This document shows, piece after piece, positions 51,526 to 61,307 of a stretch of 64,000 nucleotides of DNA; position 1 is the first letter of the stretch; each line of letters starts with the position of its first letter. The stretch is from positions 119,493 through 183,492 of the forward strand of contig NZ_CAKZLP010000078.1 in the NCBI RefSeq assembly GCF_937127095.1, given 5' to 3'. A program made the position numbers and the translations under genes. The notes beneath the pieces were generated by a model. The model had not been told where the DNA came from and ran no database searches. It saw only the letters and a program-made list of their open reading frames with translations. Source of the stretch: an uncultured Amphritea sp. (GTDB lineage: Bacteria; Pseudomonadota; Gammaproteobacteria; Pseudomonadales; Balneatricaceae).

Positions 51526-52386
51526 TTATCGTCCGGGGGGCGGTCTAAGATAGTCTGACAGAGGGTCCGGCGGTGAGTCTGGTGTCATCATCCGCAGTGA
51601 ATCAATAAACAGATGGAACATCTCTGCCTGGGAATTAATATCCAGCTTAGCGTAGATGTTTTTACGATGGTGTTTAATCGTTTCCGGGCTGATCTCCAGT
51701 TTCTCAGCGATATATTTCACCGCGTAACCGCGTAATATCAGCTGCAATATCTGGGTTTCTCGCTGGGTGAGTACCGAGCTGCCGAAATGGCTCAGGGCGC
51801 ATTCGAGGTGAGAGTCCAGAAAATGATCTTTCTGTTCGGTTTGTGAGCTGTCCCACCACTTTAACAGGATCGCCTTAACCGTTGAGAAAACCCGCTGAAT
51901 CAGACCCTGCTGGGCAGCGGTAAACTTAGGTTTATTATCCTGGCGGCTGATTGATACCTGGATGCTGGCGCTTTTAGTCGGAATGATCAGGCAGATCTCA
52001 TCGCCAAAATTGACCAGACGGTAGTAAACCCGATAGAACTCGCTTTGTTTAAAGCCATCCGGGGCGACGTCAGAAAGGCTATATACCCCTTCTGCAGTAC
52101 CGTCCGTTGCAAGACGATAGAAAGGGTCCAGCAGGTAAGCACTTTCCAGATACTGGTCGATATGGATACGTGGGTCTTCCCCTTTGCGGCGTTTACGCGA
52201 TGGGCAGTAGGGCTGTCGGCCTTCAGGATAAACAATCAGAGAGCTGCCATCCGCATCAACGATCCGGCGCAGGGTATCCATCAGATTATCAACGGCTTCG
52301 TCATTCACCCCGTGGGTGATAATACCCGCGATGGCGTCATGCCAGAGCATAAGGGGCTGTTTAGCTACACGATGAAACTTCGACAA
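51526..52386 (-). CDS. LuxR-family transcriptional regulator
   Basis: 286 residues. C-terminal GerE/LuxR helix-turn-helix (about 210-270; LTQRETQILQLILRGYAVKYIAEKLEISPETIKHHRKNIYAKL). The N-terminal about 200 residues form an unassigned ligand/sensor domain without a receiver Asp pattern. Divergent from hyuB with a 344-base gap, so it may regulate the hyu genes. Confidence 0.9.
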   Translation of the reverse strand: MSKFHRVAKQPLMLWHDAIAGIITHGVNDEAVDNLMDTLRRIVDADGSSLIVYPEGRQPYCPSRKRRKGEDPRIHIDQYLESAYLLDPFYRLATDGTAEGVYSLSDVAPDGFKQSEFYRVYYRLVNFGDEICLIIPTKSASIQVSISRQDNKPKFTAAQQGLIQRVFSTVKAILLKWWDSSQTEQKDHFLDSHLECALSHFGSSVLTQRETQILQLILRGYAVKYIAEKLEISPETIKHHRKNIYAKLDINSQAEMFHLFIDSLRMMTPDSPPDPLSDYLRPPPGR

Positions 52387-52730
52387 ATCAGCAAACCTTA
52401 ATCAGCTATGTTTTGAATGCCTAATTAAAGCCTGCTTTCTGTGTGGAGACAAGAGGCGTAGTGGTTGAAAGCAAAAGAAGTCATTTTCCTCTATAAAACC
52501 CTGTTTTGCTTATCACTATTGCTGAAAATCAGTTCATTGGTGGACTTATCCTGCCTTTACACAAGCCTTTCTAAAAAGACGCGCCCTGTTCTCGGAGATA
52601 CAAAGATTAAGTCGCCGCCTATCAATAAATTCATCAGCTGGGTTCGTAGACTGTTTGTTATCCGTTTGCTCCTGTCCACTGAAGTAGATAGGGCAAACCC
52701 GATTCACAGAAAAACAATAAGGGGTACAAC
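52387..52730. other. Divergent luxR-hyuB intergenic region
   Basis: 344 bases between divergent genes. No convincing gene or strong promoter motif seen; a rightward ORF running into hyuB has no supporting feature. Confidence 0.4.
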
Positions 52731-54470
52731 ATGTCTACCAGTGTCGATCCAATCACACTCGCCGTTGTCCGCGGTGCGCTGGAAACAGCGCAACGGGAGA
52801 TGACGCTGACATTAGAGAAAACTGGTCGTTCCAGTGTTTTTAACCTGGCTCATGACTACAGTAATGCGCTGTTTGACCACTTTCCAGAGATGATTCTGCA
52901 GGGGCAGGATATCCCGATTCATCTGGGCTCGCTAATTCCTGCCATGAAAGAGGTGGCTAAGTTTTTCGGTGACGATATCTACGAAGGTGATGTTATCTAT
53001 CACAACGACCCCGCCTATAAAGGTAGTCATATACTTGACTGCTGCATGTACAAGCCCGTTTTTTATAAGGGTGAACTGGTGTTCTGGACTGTCTGTAAAG
53101 GGCATCTTACGGATATCGGTGGTCCGGTTCCTGCAGGCTATAACCCGGATGCGAAAGAGATCTATGCCGAGGGCTTGCGGATTCCCCCGGTGAAACTCTG
53201 GGATAAGGGTAAGCGCCGGGAGGATGTGGTTAACCTGCTGCTCACGAACATGCGTGCCCGTCGTGATCAGGAAGGTGACCTTAATGCTCAGTACGGTGCC
53301 TGTCGGGTAGGCGAGCGCAATCTGATCGCGCTGCTGGATAAGTACGGTGTAAAACAGATTCAGGCTTGTATTGCCGAACTGAAAAATATGGCTGACCGGC
53401 AGATGCGCTCGTTGATAGAAGCGGTTCCTGATGGTGAATACTTTGGTTCTGCCGTACTGGAAGATTCTGGTCATGGCTTTGGTGAGATGGAGATCACCTC
53501 GAAAGTGACGATCAAGGGTGATCGGCTGCACATTGAAGTGCAGAGCCCGCCGCAGATTCCCTATTTTATTAACTCCTATGAGGGCAACTCGATGTCAGGT
53601 GTATACCTGGGGCTGATGATGTTTGCTCAACTGCCACCCCCCTATAACGAGGGACTGTATCGTTGCGTGTCGGTGGATCTGGGGAAGAAAGGCACTCTCT
53701 GTAATGCCCAGGAGCCCGCGCCCCATGTGAATTGTACTACCACGCCGATGGAGACTCTCACCGATGCCGTTCGTAAAGCACTTGAACAGGCTGCTCCGGA
53801 GCGGGTGGCTGCATCCTGGGGTCATGCCAGTGGTATCAATATTGCGGGTATTGATCCCCGTACCGGCGAGCAGTACGTGACTATGGTGCTGGCATCGATT
53901 ATCTCCGGTGCCGGTGCAACTCAGGTGATGGATGGTTGGCACGCCTGTGGGCCTCTGTGTTGCTTTGGTGCGCTCAGTTCCGGCGATATTGAGCTGTTGG
54001 AATACTCCTATCCGATCATTATTCGTCGCTATGGCCTGATTCAGGACAGTGGCGGTGCAGGTATGTATCGGGGTGGTTCCGGTACGGTGTGGGAAGTTGA
54101 GCCGATTGATCATGATATGACTGTAGTGGCTTTTGGTGAGGGTCGTCAGATCCCAACCATGGGTGCTGCCGGTGCTGAGAATCAGTTGATCGAACCAAAG
54201 CTGGGCAAACTGGTTGTGAAAGCTGATGAGGAACAGGTTTACAAGGCAAATACCATTCTCACCGTTAAACCTGGCCAGCGGGTTGCCAACTATAACCCCG
54301 GTGGTGGCGGCTTTGGTGATCCGATGAGTCGGACGCCTGCTGCGGTACTGTCTGATTATCAGAACGGCCTGGTCTCTCTGGAAGGGGCTTCACAAGAGTA
54401 TGGCGTCGTGATTGACCCTCGCTCAATGAGTGTTGACCAGCAGGCCACTGCCGCACTGCGTCAGCAGTAA
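52731..54470 (+). CDS. hyuB: Hydantoinase B / oxoprolinase-type subunit
   Basis: 579 residues, whole HyuB domain (DPITLAVVRGALETAQREMTLTLEKTGRS, GDVIYHNDPAYKGSHILD, GTLCNAQEPAPHVNCTTTP, GGAGMYRGGSGTVWEVEP, YNPGGGGFGDP). With HyuA it makes an ATP-dependent cyclic-amide hydrolase (N-methylhydantoinase, 5-oxoprolinase) or a related acetone-carboxylase-type enzyme. hyuA follows by 32 bases. Confidence 0.93.
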   Translation: MSTSVDPITLAVVRGALETAQREMTLTLEKTGRSSVFNLAHDYSNALFDHFPEMILQGQDIPIHLGSLIPAMKEVAKFFGDDIYEGDVIYHNDPAYKGSHILDCCMYKPVFYKGELVFWTVCKGHLTDIGGPVPAGYNPDAKEIYAEGLRIPPVKLWDKGKRREDVVNLLLTNMRARRDQEGDLNAQYGACRVGERNLIALLDKYGVKQIQACIAELKNMADRQMRSLIEAVPDGEYFGSAVLEDSGHGFGEMEITSKVTIKGDRLHIEVQSPPQIPYFINSYEGNSMSGVYLGLMMFAQLPPPYNEGLYRCVSVDLGKKGTLCNAQEPAPHVNCTTTPMETLTDAVRKALEQAAPERVAASWGHASGINIAGIDPRTGEQYVTMVLASIISGAGATQVMDGWHACGPLCCFGALSSGDIELLEYSYPIIIRRYGLIQDSGGAGMYRGGSGTVWEVEPIDHDMTVVAFGEGRQIPTMGAAGAENQLIEPKLGKLVVKADEEQVYKANTILTVKPGQRVANYNPGGGGFGDPMSRTPAAVLSDYQNGLVSLEGASQEYGVVIDPRSMSVDQQATAALRQQ

Positions 54471-54502
54471 ACCGATTATAAGAACAACTAAGGAACGGAA
54501 TT

Positions 54503-56590
54503 ATGCGTAATAAATACCGTCTGGGTATCGATGCCGGTGGTACCTTTACAGATTTTGTACTGGCTGAAAACAACGGTGAGCTACGGGTGTTCAAAAGCCC
54601 TTCCACTCCACAGGATGGCACTATCGCTATCAAAGCGGGTCTGGCACAGATGTCAGAAGCGGTGGGGCGCTCGATTGAAGAGATCGTCCAGGATTGCGAT
54701 CTCTGTATCAATGGGACAACGGTTGCCCTGAATGCTTTGATCGAGAAAAAAGGTGTAAAAGTCGGCCTGCTGTGTACCGCTGGCCATGAAGATAGTCTGG
54801 AGATTCGCTTGGGTCATAAAGAGGAGGGTTATCGTTACGAAGCTGACTTTCCGCCGGCCCATATGATTGTGCCGCGACATCTGCGCCGACCAATTAATGA
54901 ACGGGTTATTGGTACCGGCGAAGTCGATCAGCCGCTGGTTGAACAGGAAGTTCGTGATGCGGTCAGCTATTTCAAAGATCAGAACGTCGAAAGTGTGGCG
55001 ATCTCATTTGTCTGGGCAGTGCGCAATTCTGCCCATGAAAAACGTGCCAAAGAGATTGTACAGGAGATGATGCCTGGCGTGTTTGTCTGTACCGGTAGCG
55101 AAGTTTATCCGCAGGTGCGTGAGTATACCCGCACCTCTACCACTGTGGTGAATGCCTATTTAAGCCCGGTGATGCGGCGCTACGTGCAGAAAATCGATGA
55201 CTACTTTAAATCGCTGGGAGCAAAGTATCCGGTGCGCTATTTCCAGTCTAATGGTGGTCTGGCGATCGGTGAAGCGATGCAGGGGCGAGCAGTCAATGCG
55301 ATTAACTCAGGCCCGGCATCTGCACCTCAGGCGGGCCTGTTTGTCGGTCAGCCGTTTGGTATCAATAATGTAATTACTGTAGATATGGGCGGCACCTCTT
55401 TTGATATCACTCTGACCAAAGATGGTCAGACTAACCTCAACAAGAATATCGATTTCCTACGCTATCGTATCGGTGTGCCGATGATTCAGGTGGAAACCCT
55501 GGGGGCAGGTGGAGGCTCACTCTGTCAGGTGGATCAGTACGGTATGTTGCAGGTCGGTCCTGAAAGTGCCGGTGCCACACCGGGGCCAGTATGTTATGGC
55601 AAAGGCGGTACTATTCCGGCAGTCACTGATGCCAATTTAGTACTGGGCTATCTTAATCCCGATGCGATTCTCGGCGGTACCATCAATCTGAACCGGGATG
55701 CGGCTATCGCGGCAGTCAAAAAGCATGTAGCTGATCCACTGGGTATCAGCGTTGAGAAAGCCGCTTACGGTATCAGCACAATTGTAAACCTCAATATGGT
55801 GAATGGTATTCGTCGGGTTTCCATCGAACGGGGCTATGATCCACGTGACTTTGCCCTGCTGTGTGCCGGTGGTGCTGCTGGGATGCATATCACCGCATTG
55901 GCAGAGGAGATCGGCAGCACTACGGTGCTGGTGCCAAAAGTGTCATCTGTATTCTGTGCATTTGGTCAGATCATCTCTGACGTGCGTTATAACTACCTGG
56001 CGTCAGAACCCATGCGACTTGATGGCGATGCTAACCTGGACGCACTGAATGCCAAGTTTGAAGATCTGGAGCAGCAGGGGCGAGAGCATCTGCTCTCTGA
56101 TGGATTTAACCCGGACGATATCAGTTATACCCGCAGCGTCGAGATGCGTTACGTAGGTCAGATCCACGAGTGTAATGTGGAGATCTATCCGGGCAAAATC
56201 TGTCGTGAAAAGATGTCAGCTATTCTGGATGACTTTCACAAGCGTCATGAGGAGTTGTATACCTATTCAGAACCGCACAACCCAGTGGAGTTGGTAAACA
56301 TTGAATCGACTATGGTCGGCAATGTCGCTAAGCCAAATTTTAAAACACTGGAGTTCCAGGGAGGTAAAGCTGAGGATGCACTGATTGGCTATCGTCCGGC
56401 GTTGTTCGATGACGATGGTCACTGGATTGATACTGCTGTCTATTCCGGTCCTAAGCTGGATGTGGGTATCGAGATCACTGGCCCTGCAGTAGTTGAGGAG
56501 CCCACCACCAACATCGTTGTGCGTCCGGGCTGGAAATTAGTGCTTGAACCGAATCAGTGTTATCGACTGACTAGGGCCAGCCTCTCATAA
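54503..56590 (+). CDS. hyuA: Hydantoinase A / oxoprolinase-type subunit
   Basis: 695 residues. N-terminal ASKHA-like phosphate motif DAGGTFTDFVLAENNG (about 9-24), Hydantoinase A core with DMGGTSFDITL (about 298-308) and the C-terminal domain. Partner of HyuB for ATP-driven ring opening. Good ribosome site (AAGGAA). With the NCS1 permease downstream the substrate is likely a hydantoin- or oxoproline-like ring. Confidence 0.93.
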   Translation: MRNKYRLGIDAGGTFTDFVLAENNGELRVFKSPSTPQDGTIAIKAGLAQMSEAVGRSIEEIVQDCDLCINGTTVALNALIEKKGVKVGLLCTAGHEDSLEIRLGHKEEGYRYEADFPPAHMIVPRHLRRPINERVIGTGEVDQPLVEQEVRDAVSYFKDQNVESVAISFVWAVRNSAHEKRAKEIVQEMMPGVFVCTGSEVYPQVREYTRTSTTVVNAYLSPVMRRYVQKIDDYFKSLGAKYPVRYFQSNGGLAIGEAMQGRAVNAINSGPASAPQAGLFVGQPFGINNVITVDMGGTSFDITLTKDGQTNLNKNIDFLRYRIGVPMIQVETLGAGGGSLCQVDQYGMLQVGPESAGATPGPVCYGKGGTIPAVTDANLVLGYLNPDAILGGTINLNRDAAIAAVKKHVADPLGISVEKAAYGISTIVNLNMVNGIRRVSIERGYDPRDFALLCAGGAAGMHITALAEEIGSTTVLVPKVSSVFCAFGQIISDVRYNYLASEPMRLDGDANLDALNAKFEDLEQQGREHLLSDGFNPDDISYTRSVEMRYVGQIHECNVEIYPGKICREKMSAILDDFHKRHEELYTYSEPHNPVELVNIESTMVGNVAKPNFKTLEFQGGKAEDALIGYRPALFDDDGHWIDTAVYSGPKLDVGIEITGPAVVEEPTTNIVVRPGWKLVLEPNQCYRLTRASLS

Positions 56591-56823
56591 AGTTGCATAG
56601 ACTGACCGCCCTAAATCCACGTTATTTCTAGCATATGGGCGCCAGATCAATTCACTATCCTGATGGCAGGATATTCGGTCAGGTACGTTACCGGCGTATC
56701 TGGCTGCTTTTTTTAAGTCTGATAAGGAGATTGAAAGAGAAAAAGGCTGTTTGCCCATACTGAAATCAGGGATACAATAGAAAAACATATGGACTCAATA
56801 ATTATAAAGAGAGGCGTTCATAT

Positions 56824-57780
56824 ATGAACAATTGTTACAGTACTCATCTGCTGCCCCAGCGAGAGCGTCAGGATTATTGGAGGGGGGTGATTGAAAATGC
56901 CTACTTTCCTCTGGAACTGGATTTTCGTAATCCAAGCGAATTTCACGGACATCTGAGTCAGTGGCAGATGGGACGGTTAGGGATATCGCGGATGGAAAGC
57001 TCCGCGACCTGTTTTAAGCGAATGGAACAGCAGATCGATGAATCAGAACCCTACTTTCTGATCACTATTCCGGCACATGATCAGGTCCGTTTTGCTCAGG
57101 CGGATCACACCATCGTGTGTAATCCGGGTGCATTTATTCTGGAACGTAGCGATCTGCCTTACGAATTCAGCTATAGCAAAGATAACGCCCTCTGGGTGGT
57201 CAGGGTGCCTGTATCCCAACTGCAGACCCGCATTCGTCAACCTGAACGTTTTCTCTATATGGAGTTTGATAAAAGCAAGGGGATGGGGAACGTCTTCTTC
57301 AACTTCCTCAGAACCATGGTACAACAATCCTCCTATACCGATGACAATGCCCACGAAATTCTCGGTAGTCAGCTGATCGACCTGCTGGCCCACAGCATGG
57401 AAAACGACGACCGCGTGCTGATGAGTAATGAAGCAAATCTGCGCAATGTCCATCTGCATAATATTGAAGCGTTTGTTCGGGAAAATATTCAGCGTTCAGA
57501 ACTCTCCCCGGATATGATCGCCTTCGCCTGCCAAATATCCACACGCTATCTGCATAAACTGTTTAAAGATTCCGATCAGACCGTCAGTCAGTGGATCAAA
57601 GAGCTGCGTTTACAATCGGCCCTCAATGATATTCGTGGTGATATCCGGCATACCACCCTGGCAGAGATCGCCTATCGTTGGGGCTTTAACGACCAGGCAC
57701 ATTTCTGCCGTCTGTTTAAGTCACGGTTTGGCTGCACGCCGAAGGAGATGAGATGCGCTTCGCTTAAGGGTAACCGCTAG
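56824..57780 (+). CDS. AraC-family transcriptional regulator
   Basis: 318 residues. N-terminal AraC-binding-like domain (FeaR type; ERQDYWRGVIENAYFPLELDFRN) and C-terminal double HTH (about 215-312; ISTRYLHKLFKDSDQTVSQWIKELRL, LAEIAYRWGFNDQAHFCRLFKSRFG). Located between hyuA and the permease, it is a likely regulator of the hydantoinase genes. Confidence 0.92.
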   Translation: MNNCYSTHLLPQRERQDYWRGVIENAYFPLELDFRNPSEFHGHLSQWQMGRLGISRMESSATCFKRMEQQIDESEPYFLITIPAHDQVRFAQADHTIVCNPGAFILERSDLPYEFSYSKDNALWVVRVPVSQLQTRIRQPERFLYMEFDKSKGMGNVFFNFLRTMVQQSSYTDDNAHEILGSQLIDLLAHSMENDDRVLMSNEANLRNVHLHNIEAFVRENIQRSELSPDMIAFACQISTRYLHKLFKDSDQTVSQWIKELRLQSALNDIRGDIRHTTLAEIAYRWGFNDQAHFCRLFKSRFGCTPKEMRCASLKGNR

Positions 57781-58052
57781 TTGGCACATATCTTTCTTGC
57801 TAAGAGCTTTCTGTAATAGCCGCCTCCAGCGGCGAAAATAATTACTTTTTCAAATAGGTTAACACTTCAGTCTGTTCAGCAGCGCGAAGCATTGCAGTCT
57901 CGCGCCTGGTAAGACACATAGTGAAGTCTTCAAGCAGCACATTCGCTGTAATACAAATCCCAATTCACCCATCGTCAATAATCTCTTGCGTGGTTCTCTT
58001 ACTCTGAGTTGATCCCGAATCAGGGAAATATCAACAATAAGAGAGAGTTGTT

Positions 58053-59411
58053 ATGGCTGGTAATATAAAAACAAACAGTGGCTCGGCCACTCTGTCGGTG
58101 CCCCGCGAGGAGCGGATGACCCGTGGCTCGCTGAGTATGGCCTGGTGGGCGATCTGCAGCGCGATGTTCTGGCTGGTGGTGTCTGCGACCCTGGCGATGA
58201 GTTTCGGTACCATTAACACACTGATCGGCCTTGCCTTATCAGTAGTGACTTACGGTCTGATCAATGCGGTGATAACCCGTTATGCGATCCGCACCGGCCT
58301 TTCCGTAGCGCTTTTTTCACGGGTGCTGTTCGGTAAGGTTGGCGCCACGTTGGCAACCCTGATCTTCTTCGCGACGGCGATCTATTACTCGGTGTTTGAA
58401 GGCTCTGTGATCGCGGTGGCGATTCAGGCATATTTCCCTTCACTGAGCATCGAGTTAGCCTATCTTATAGTGGTGCTGTACAGCGTGCCGCTGGTATTTG
58501 GCAGTGTACAGAGCTGGCTGGATAAATTTAACGGTATTCTGCTGCCGTTTTACATTCTTGGTCTGATCGCGGCGGTAGCCGTATCGATTAATGAATACGG
58601 CTACAGTGATGCCTGGCTTAATCTGGGACCGGAAGGCGGTGATCCTGAGAATGGTTGGTGGAACTGTTTCACCTACTTTATGGGTGTCTGGATTCTGATG
58701 ATGTACACCTGGGACTACGCTCGCTTTGGTAAAGAGGATGATTCTCGCTTTCATGCCAATATCAACTTTGGTATGCCGTTCTATCTGTTTACCTTTATGA
58801 TTAATGGCATGGTCGGTATCTTTCTGGTGGCGACGATTCCAGCTGAAGGAGGGCTGTCCGAAGTATCGGTGGTACTGGCTATTCTGAAATTGATGGGTAT
58901 CTGGGGATTGCTGTTTGTATGGGTGAGTCAGACACGTATCAACACGGCTAATTTCTACCTGGCTGCGGAAAATATGCAGGCGTTCTTCGAACGTTTTGGC
59001 CTGAGCTCTGTACCGCGATTTTTCTGGGCGATTGCGGTGGGCGCGGTGGTATATACGCTGATGCTTTTGAATGTGTTCAGCTTTATTCTGCAGGCATTGG
59101 CCTATCAGGGTATCTTTGTGGTGGCCTGGGTAGCAATCGCACTGGCGCATATCTTCTCTCCTAAGTATGACGAGTTGTTTGGTGGGCATATTGAATGTTG
59201 TCCCCAACGGGTCACTTCGTTCAACCCTTGCGGTTTGATCGCCTGGTTTTCCGGTGCCGGCCTGGGGATCATTATCCTGAACTATGCCAATGCCTCGCTG
59301 GCACTGTTCTCCGCGCCGATTACTTTCTTTGTTTCGTTTTGTGTGTATCTGCTGCTGCTCAATAGCGCAAAACATCACTGGTTTGTCAAAGATGAAACGC
59401 TAACCAACTAA
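58053..59411 (+). CDS. NCS1-family cytosine/hydantoin permease
   Basis: 452 residues, about 12 transmembrane helices, NCS1 start (VPREERMTRGSLSMAWWAICSA) and WDYARFGKEDDSRFHANINFGMPF loop. NCS1 carriers take up nucleobases, allantoin or hydantoins. Position after hyuBA and AraC points to substrate uptake for the hyu pathway. Confidence 0.9.
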   Translation: MAGNIKTNSGSATLSVPREERMTRGSLSMAWWAICSAMFWLVVSATLAMSFGTINTLIGLALSVVTYGLINAVITRYAIRTGLSVALFSRVLFGKVGATLATLIFFATAIYYSVFEGSVIAVAIQAYFPSLSIELAYLIVVLYSVPLVFGSVQSWLDKFNGILLPFYILGLIAAVAVSINEYGYSDAWLNLGPEGGDPENGWWNCFTYFMGVWILMMYTWDYARFGKEDDSRFHANINFGMPFYLFTFMINGMVGIFLVATIPAEGGLSEVSVVLAILKLMGIWGLLFVWVSQTRINTANFYLAAENMQAFFERFGLSSVPRFFWAIAVGAVVYTLMLLNVFSFILQALAYQGIFVVAWVAIALAHIFSPKYDELFGGHIECCPQRVTSFNPCGLIAWFSGAGLGIIILNYANASLALFSAPITFFVSFCVYLLLLNSAKHHWFVKDETLTN

Positions 59412-59425
59412 GTTTTCTCTACAGG

Positions 59426-59443
59426 CTGCAGCGGTTGCTGCAG
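59426..59443 (+). terminator. Weak hairpin between permease and porin
   Basis: CTGCAGC-GGTT-GCTGCAG followed by a broken T-run (CTGATCTTTT). Could be a weak terminator or an attenuator ahead of the porin. Confidence 0.35.
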
Positions 59444-59539
59444 CTGATCTTTTCCAAAATAGCCACCTGTAATGTCGTCCTGGCAGGGCAGGTTGCACCC
59501 TGAAAAATTTTAAAAATAACAAACATGAAGGTAACTATA

Positions 59540-60694
59540 ATGAAAAAAATGATTTCCGCTCTGGTTCTTGCTGCAACGGCTGGACAGGTTCAGGCACTGA
59601 CCATTCAGGCTGGTGACTGGACCCTGGGTGTTTCTGGTAACGTAAATAGCCATGCTGTTTTTGCAGAGTGTGATGACTCCGGTAATCAGGTGGATGCGAA
59701 TGCGTTACTCTGTACTGGTGAGAATGCGTCGTCTGTCTCTAACGGCTATATTCCCGCGTCTATTATGTGGACAGTGGCAACCCAGCAACAGGGTTATGAC
59801 ATTTCGGCTAATATTGCACTCGAGCCAGGCCTTACCACTAACGCGGCATTTAATGGACAGGATGACGATCAGGCGATCAGGGCTTTCCTGTTAGCAAAAA
59901 AAGAGGGGATGGGTACGATTAAGGCGGGTCGAGATTACGGTGTGTTTGCTCTCGATGTGATTCTGGCTGATATGTCATTAATTGGCGTAGGAGCTCATGG
60001 ACTAGTTAAGAGCCCGCTGAATACCAGCTTCGGCAGTGTGGGTTATGGCTATATATTTACTGATCGGATCTCGCAGATTAGTTTTGCAAAACCTCTGGGT
60101 GAACATGTTGAAGCAACTATTGGTGTGTTTCAGCCGCTGGATCTGATCACGCTGGGGGCTGGTGTCAGTACTACCGGTGACAGTGGTTCCTCACTGCCAG
60201 GCGTGCACGGTAAGTTGCGTTATAACAGCGATAATGGATTTGTCTCCGCCAGTTTTCTCTCACAGACCGTTAAGGCGGGGAGTGCCGATTATACCGGTAA
60301 TGCAGTTGATCTGACCGCCAGCTACAAATTCAACGATCTGGGTGTGGTCGCATCCTGCTTTACTGCGGATGGCGTGGGTACCGCAGGTCTGTTTATCGAT
60401 GCGGCAGATATCAACGGTGAAGCGCGTCGTTCAAAAGGCTGCTTTGGTCAACTGACCTATCAGAGTGATGCAACAAAGTACGGTATCAGTCTCGGACAGA
60501 CTCGTCTGGATAAAACCTCAGCCGATCCTGATACACTGATGAAAAGCCAGACGAAAGCGACCATCGGTGCTTATCACAATCTGACAGATAACCTGCTGAT
60601 GATCGCTGAATATTCCCGCTTCAATGCGAAGAGTCATCTTGACGATGAGCTGGAAAACAGCAGTGTCAATCTGGGGCTGGCGTTCTTCTTCTAA
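59540..60694 (+). CDS. Outer-membrane porin
   Basis: 384 residues from the ATG at 59540 (MKKMISALVLAATAGQVQA signal); AAGG lies 8 bases before it, and an in-frame ATG 15 bases upstream overlaps that site. Gram-negative trimeric porin style with DWTLGVSGNVNSHAVF start and C-terminal Phe (LGLAFFF). Probably lets the hyu substrate cross the outer membrane. Confidence 0.9.
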   Translation: MKKMISALVLAATAGQVQALTIQAGDWTLGVSGNVNSHAVFAECDDSGNQVDANALLCTGENASSVSNGYIPASIMWTVATQQQGYDISANIALEPGLTTNAAFNGQDDDQAIRAFLLAKKEGMGTIKAGRDYGVFALDVILADMSLIGVGAHGLVKSPLNTSFGSVGYGYIFTDRISQISFAKPLGEHVEATIGVFQPLDLITLGAGVSTTGDSGSSLPGVHGKLRYNSDNGFVSASFLSQTVKAGSADYTGNAVDLTASYKFNDLGVVASCFTADGVGTAGLFIDAADINGEARRSKGCFGQLTYQSDATKYGISLGQTRLDKTSADPDTLMKSQTKATIGAYHNLTDNLLMIAEYSRFNAKSHLDDELENSSVNLGLAFFF

Positions 60695-60723
60695 AACATT
60701 CTAAAAGTATTCCCCTTCCTTTC

Positions 60724-60748
60724 AGGCTTACTTCGGTAAGCCTTTTTT
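60724..60748 (+). terminator. Intrinsic terminator of the porin gene
   Basis: AGGCTTAC-TTCG-GTAAGCCT followed by T-run, with a stable UUCG tetraloop, 30 bases after the stop. Confidence 0.9.
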
Positions 60749-60837
60749 ATAGTGGGTGCTGAGTGAATCATCAACTGATGATGAGGTGTGCAGCAGTTCT
60801 GCGCTATGGGGGTTAGGTTATATCGTACAACCCCGTT

Positions 60838-61182
60838 CTATTTGCTGATTGGTTTGCCTTTCTGCTTTTGGTGGTGAATTTTTGCAGGAAACAACGAAAG
60901 CGCCTTTACCAATGTGGACTCAGGGAATGCTGAAGCGAATATAACCGACTGTTGATGCTCTGTGCTTAGGTGACTCCAACGATTAACGCTGATAGCCTCA
61001 AGTAGTTTGGTGGATTGGATGCCCGATAGCAGGCTGTTATAGCCACTGATCGAGTGATTGGAAATGACGGTCATTAGGTGGCTTGCTTCTTGCAATTCAA
61101 ACAGGTCGTCAGCGTGACAAGTCTGGTCGTGAACGTGAAAGAGTATTGGGGTTGGTTGCTTTACGCTTTTCTCTGTTGGTCA
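60838..61182 (-). pseudogene. Possible decayed gene fragment
   Basis: The leftward frame is open from about 61182 to a stop at 60838 without an ATG before residue 30; it reads PILFHVHDQTCHADDLFELQ and then a continuous sequence to PISK. It looks like the C-terminal part of a real protein whose start is lost, because the only starts are a TTG at 61095 and an internal ATG. No family recognised. Could also be chance. Confidence 0.3.
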
Positions 61183-61307
61183 ATTTAAGGTGGTGATAGC
61201 AATGCATAATTATGTGCACGGCACTCACTTTAAAACGCCCTGAGTTTTAACATCAGAAATATATATCTGACGTATTTTGTAAACGGAACGTTTAGTAAGG
61301 ACGTTAT

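Noticed and set aside
52465..52803. Rightward frame overlapping the start of hyuB
   Set aside because: Overlaps hyuB out of frame, has no domain, and hyuB has a far better claim on this region.
57781..57803. TTGGCAC...TTGC match to a sigma-54 promoter after the araC gene
   Set aside because: GG and GC are 14 bases apart instead of 10; spacing is not tolerated by sigma-54.
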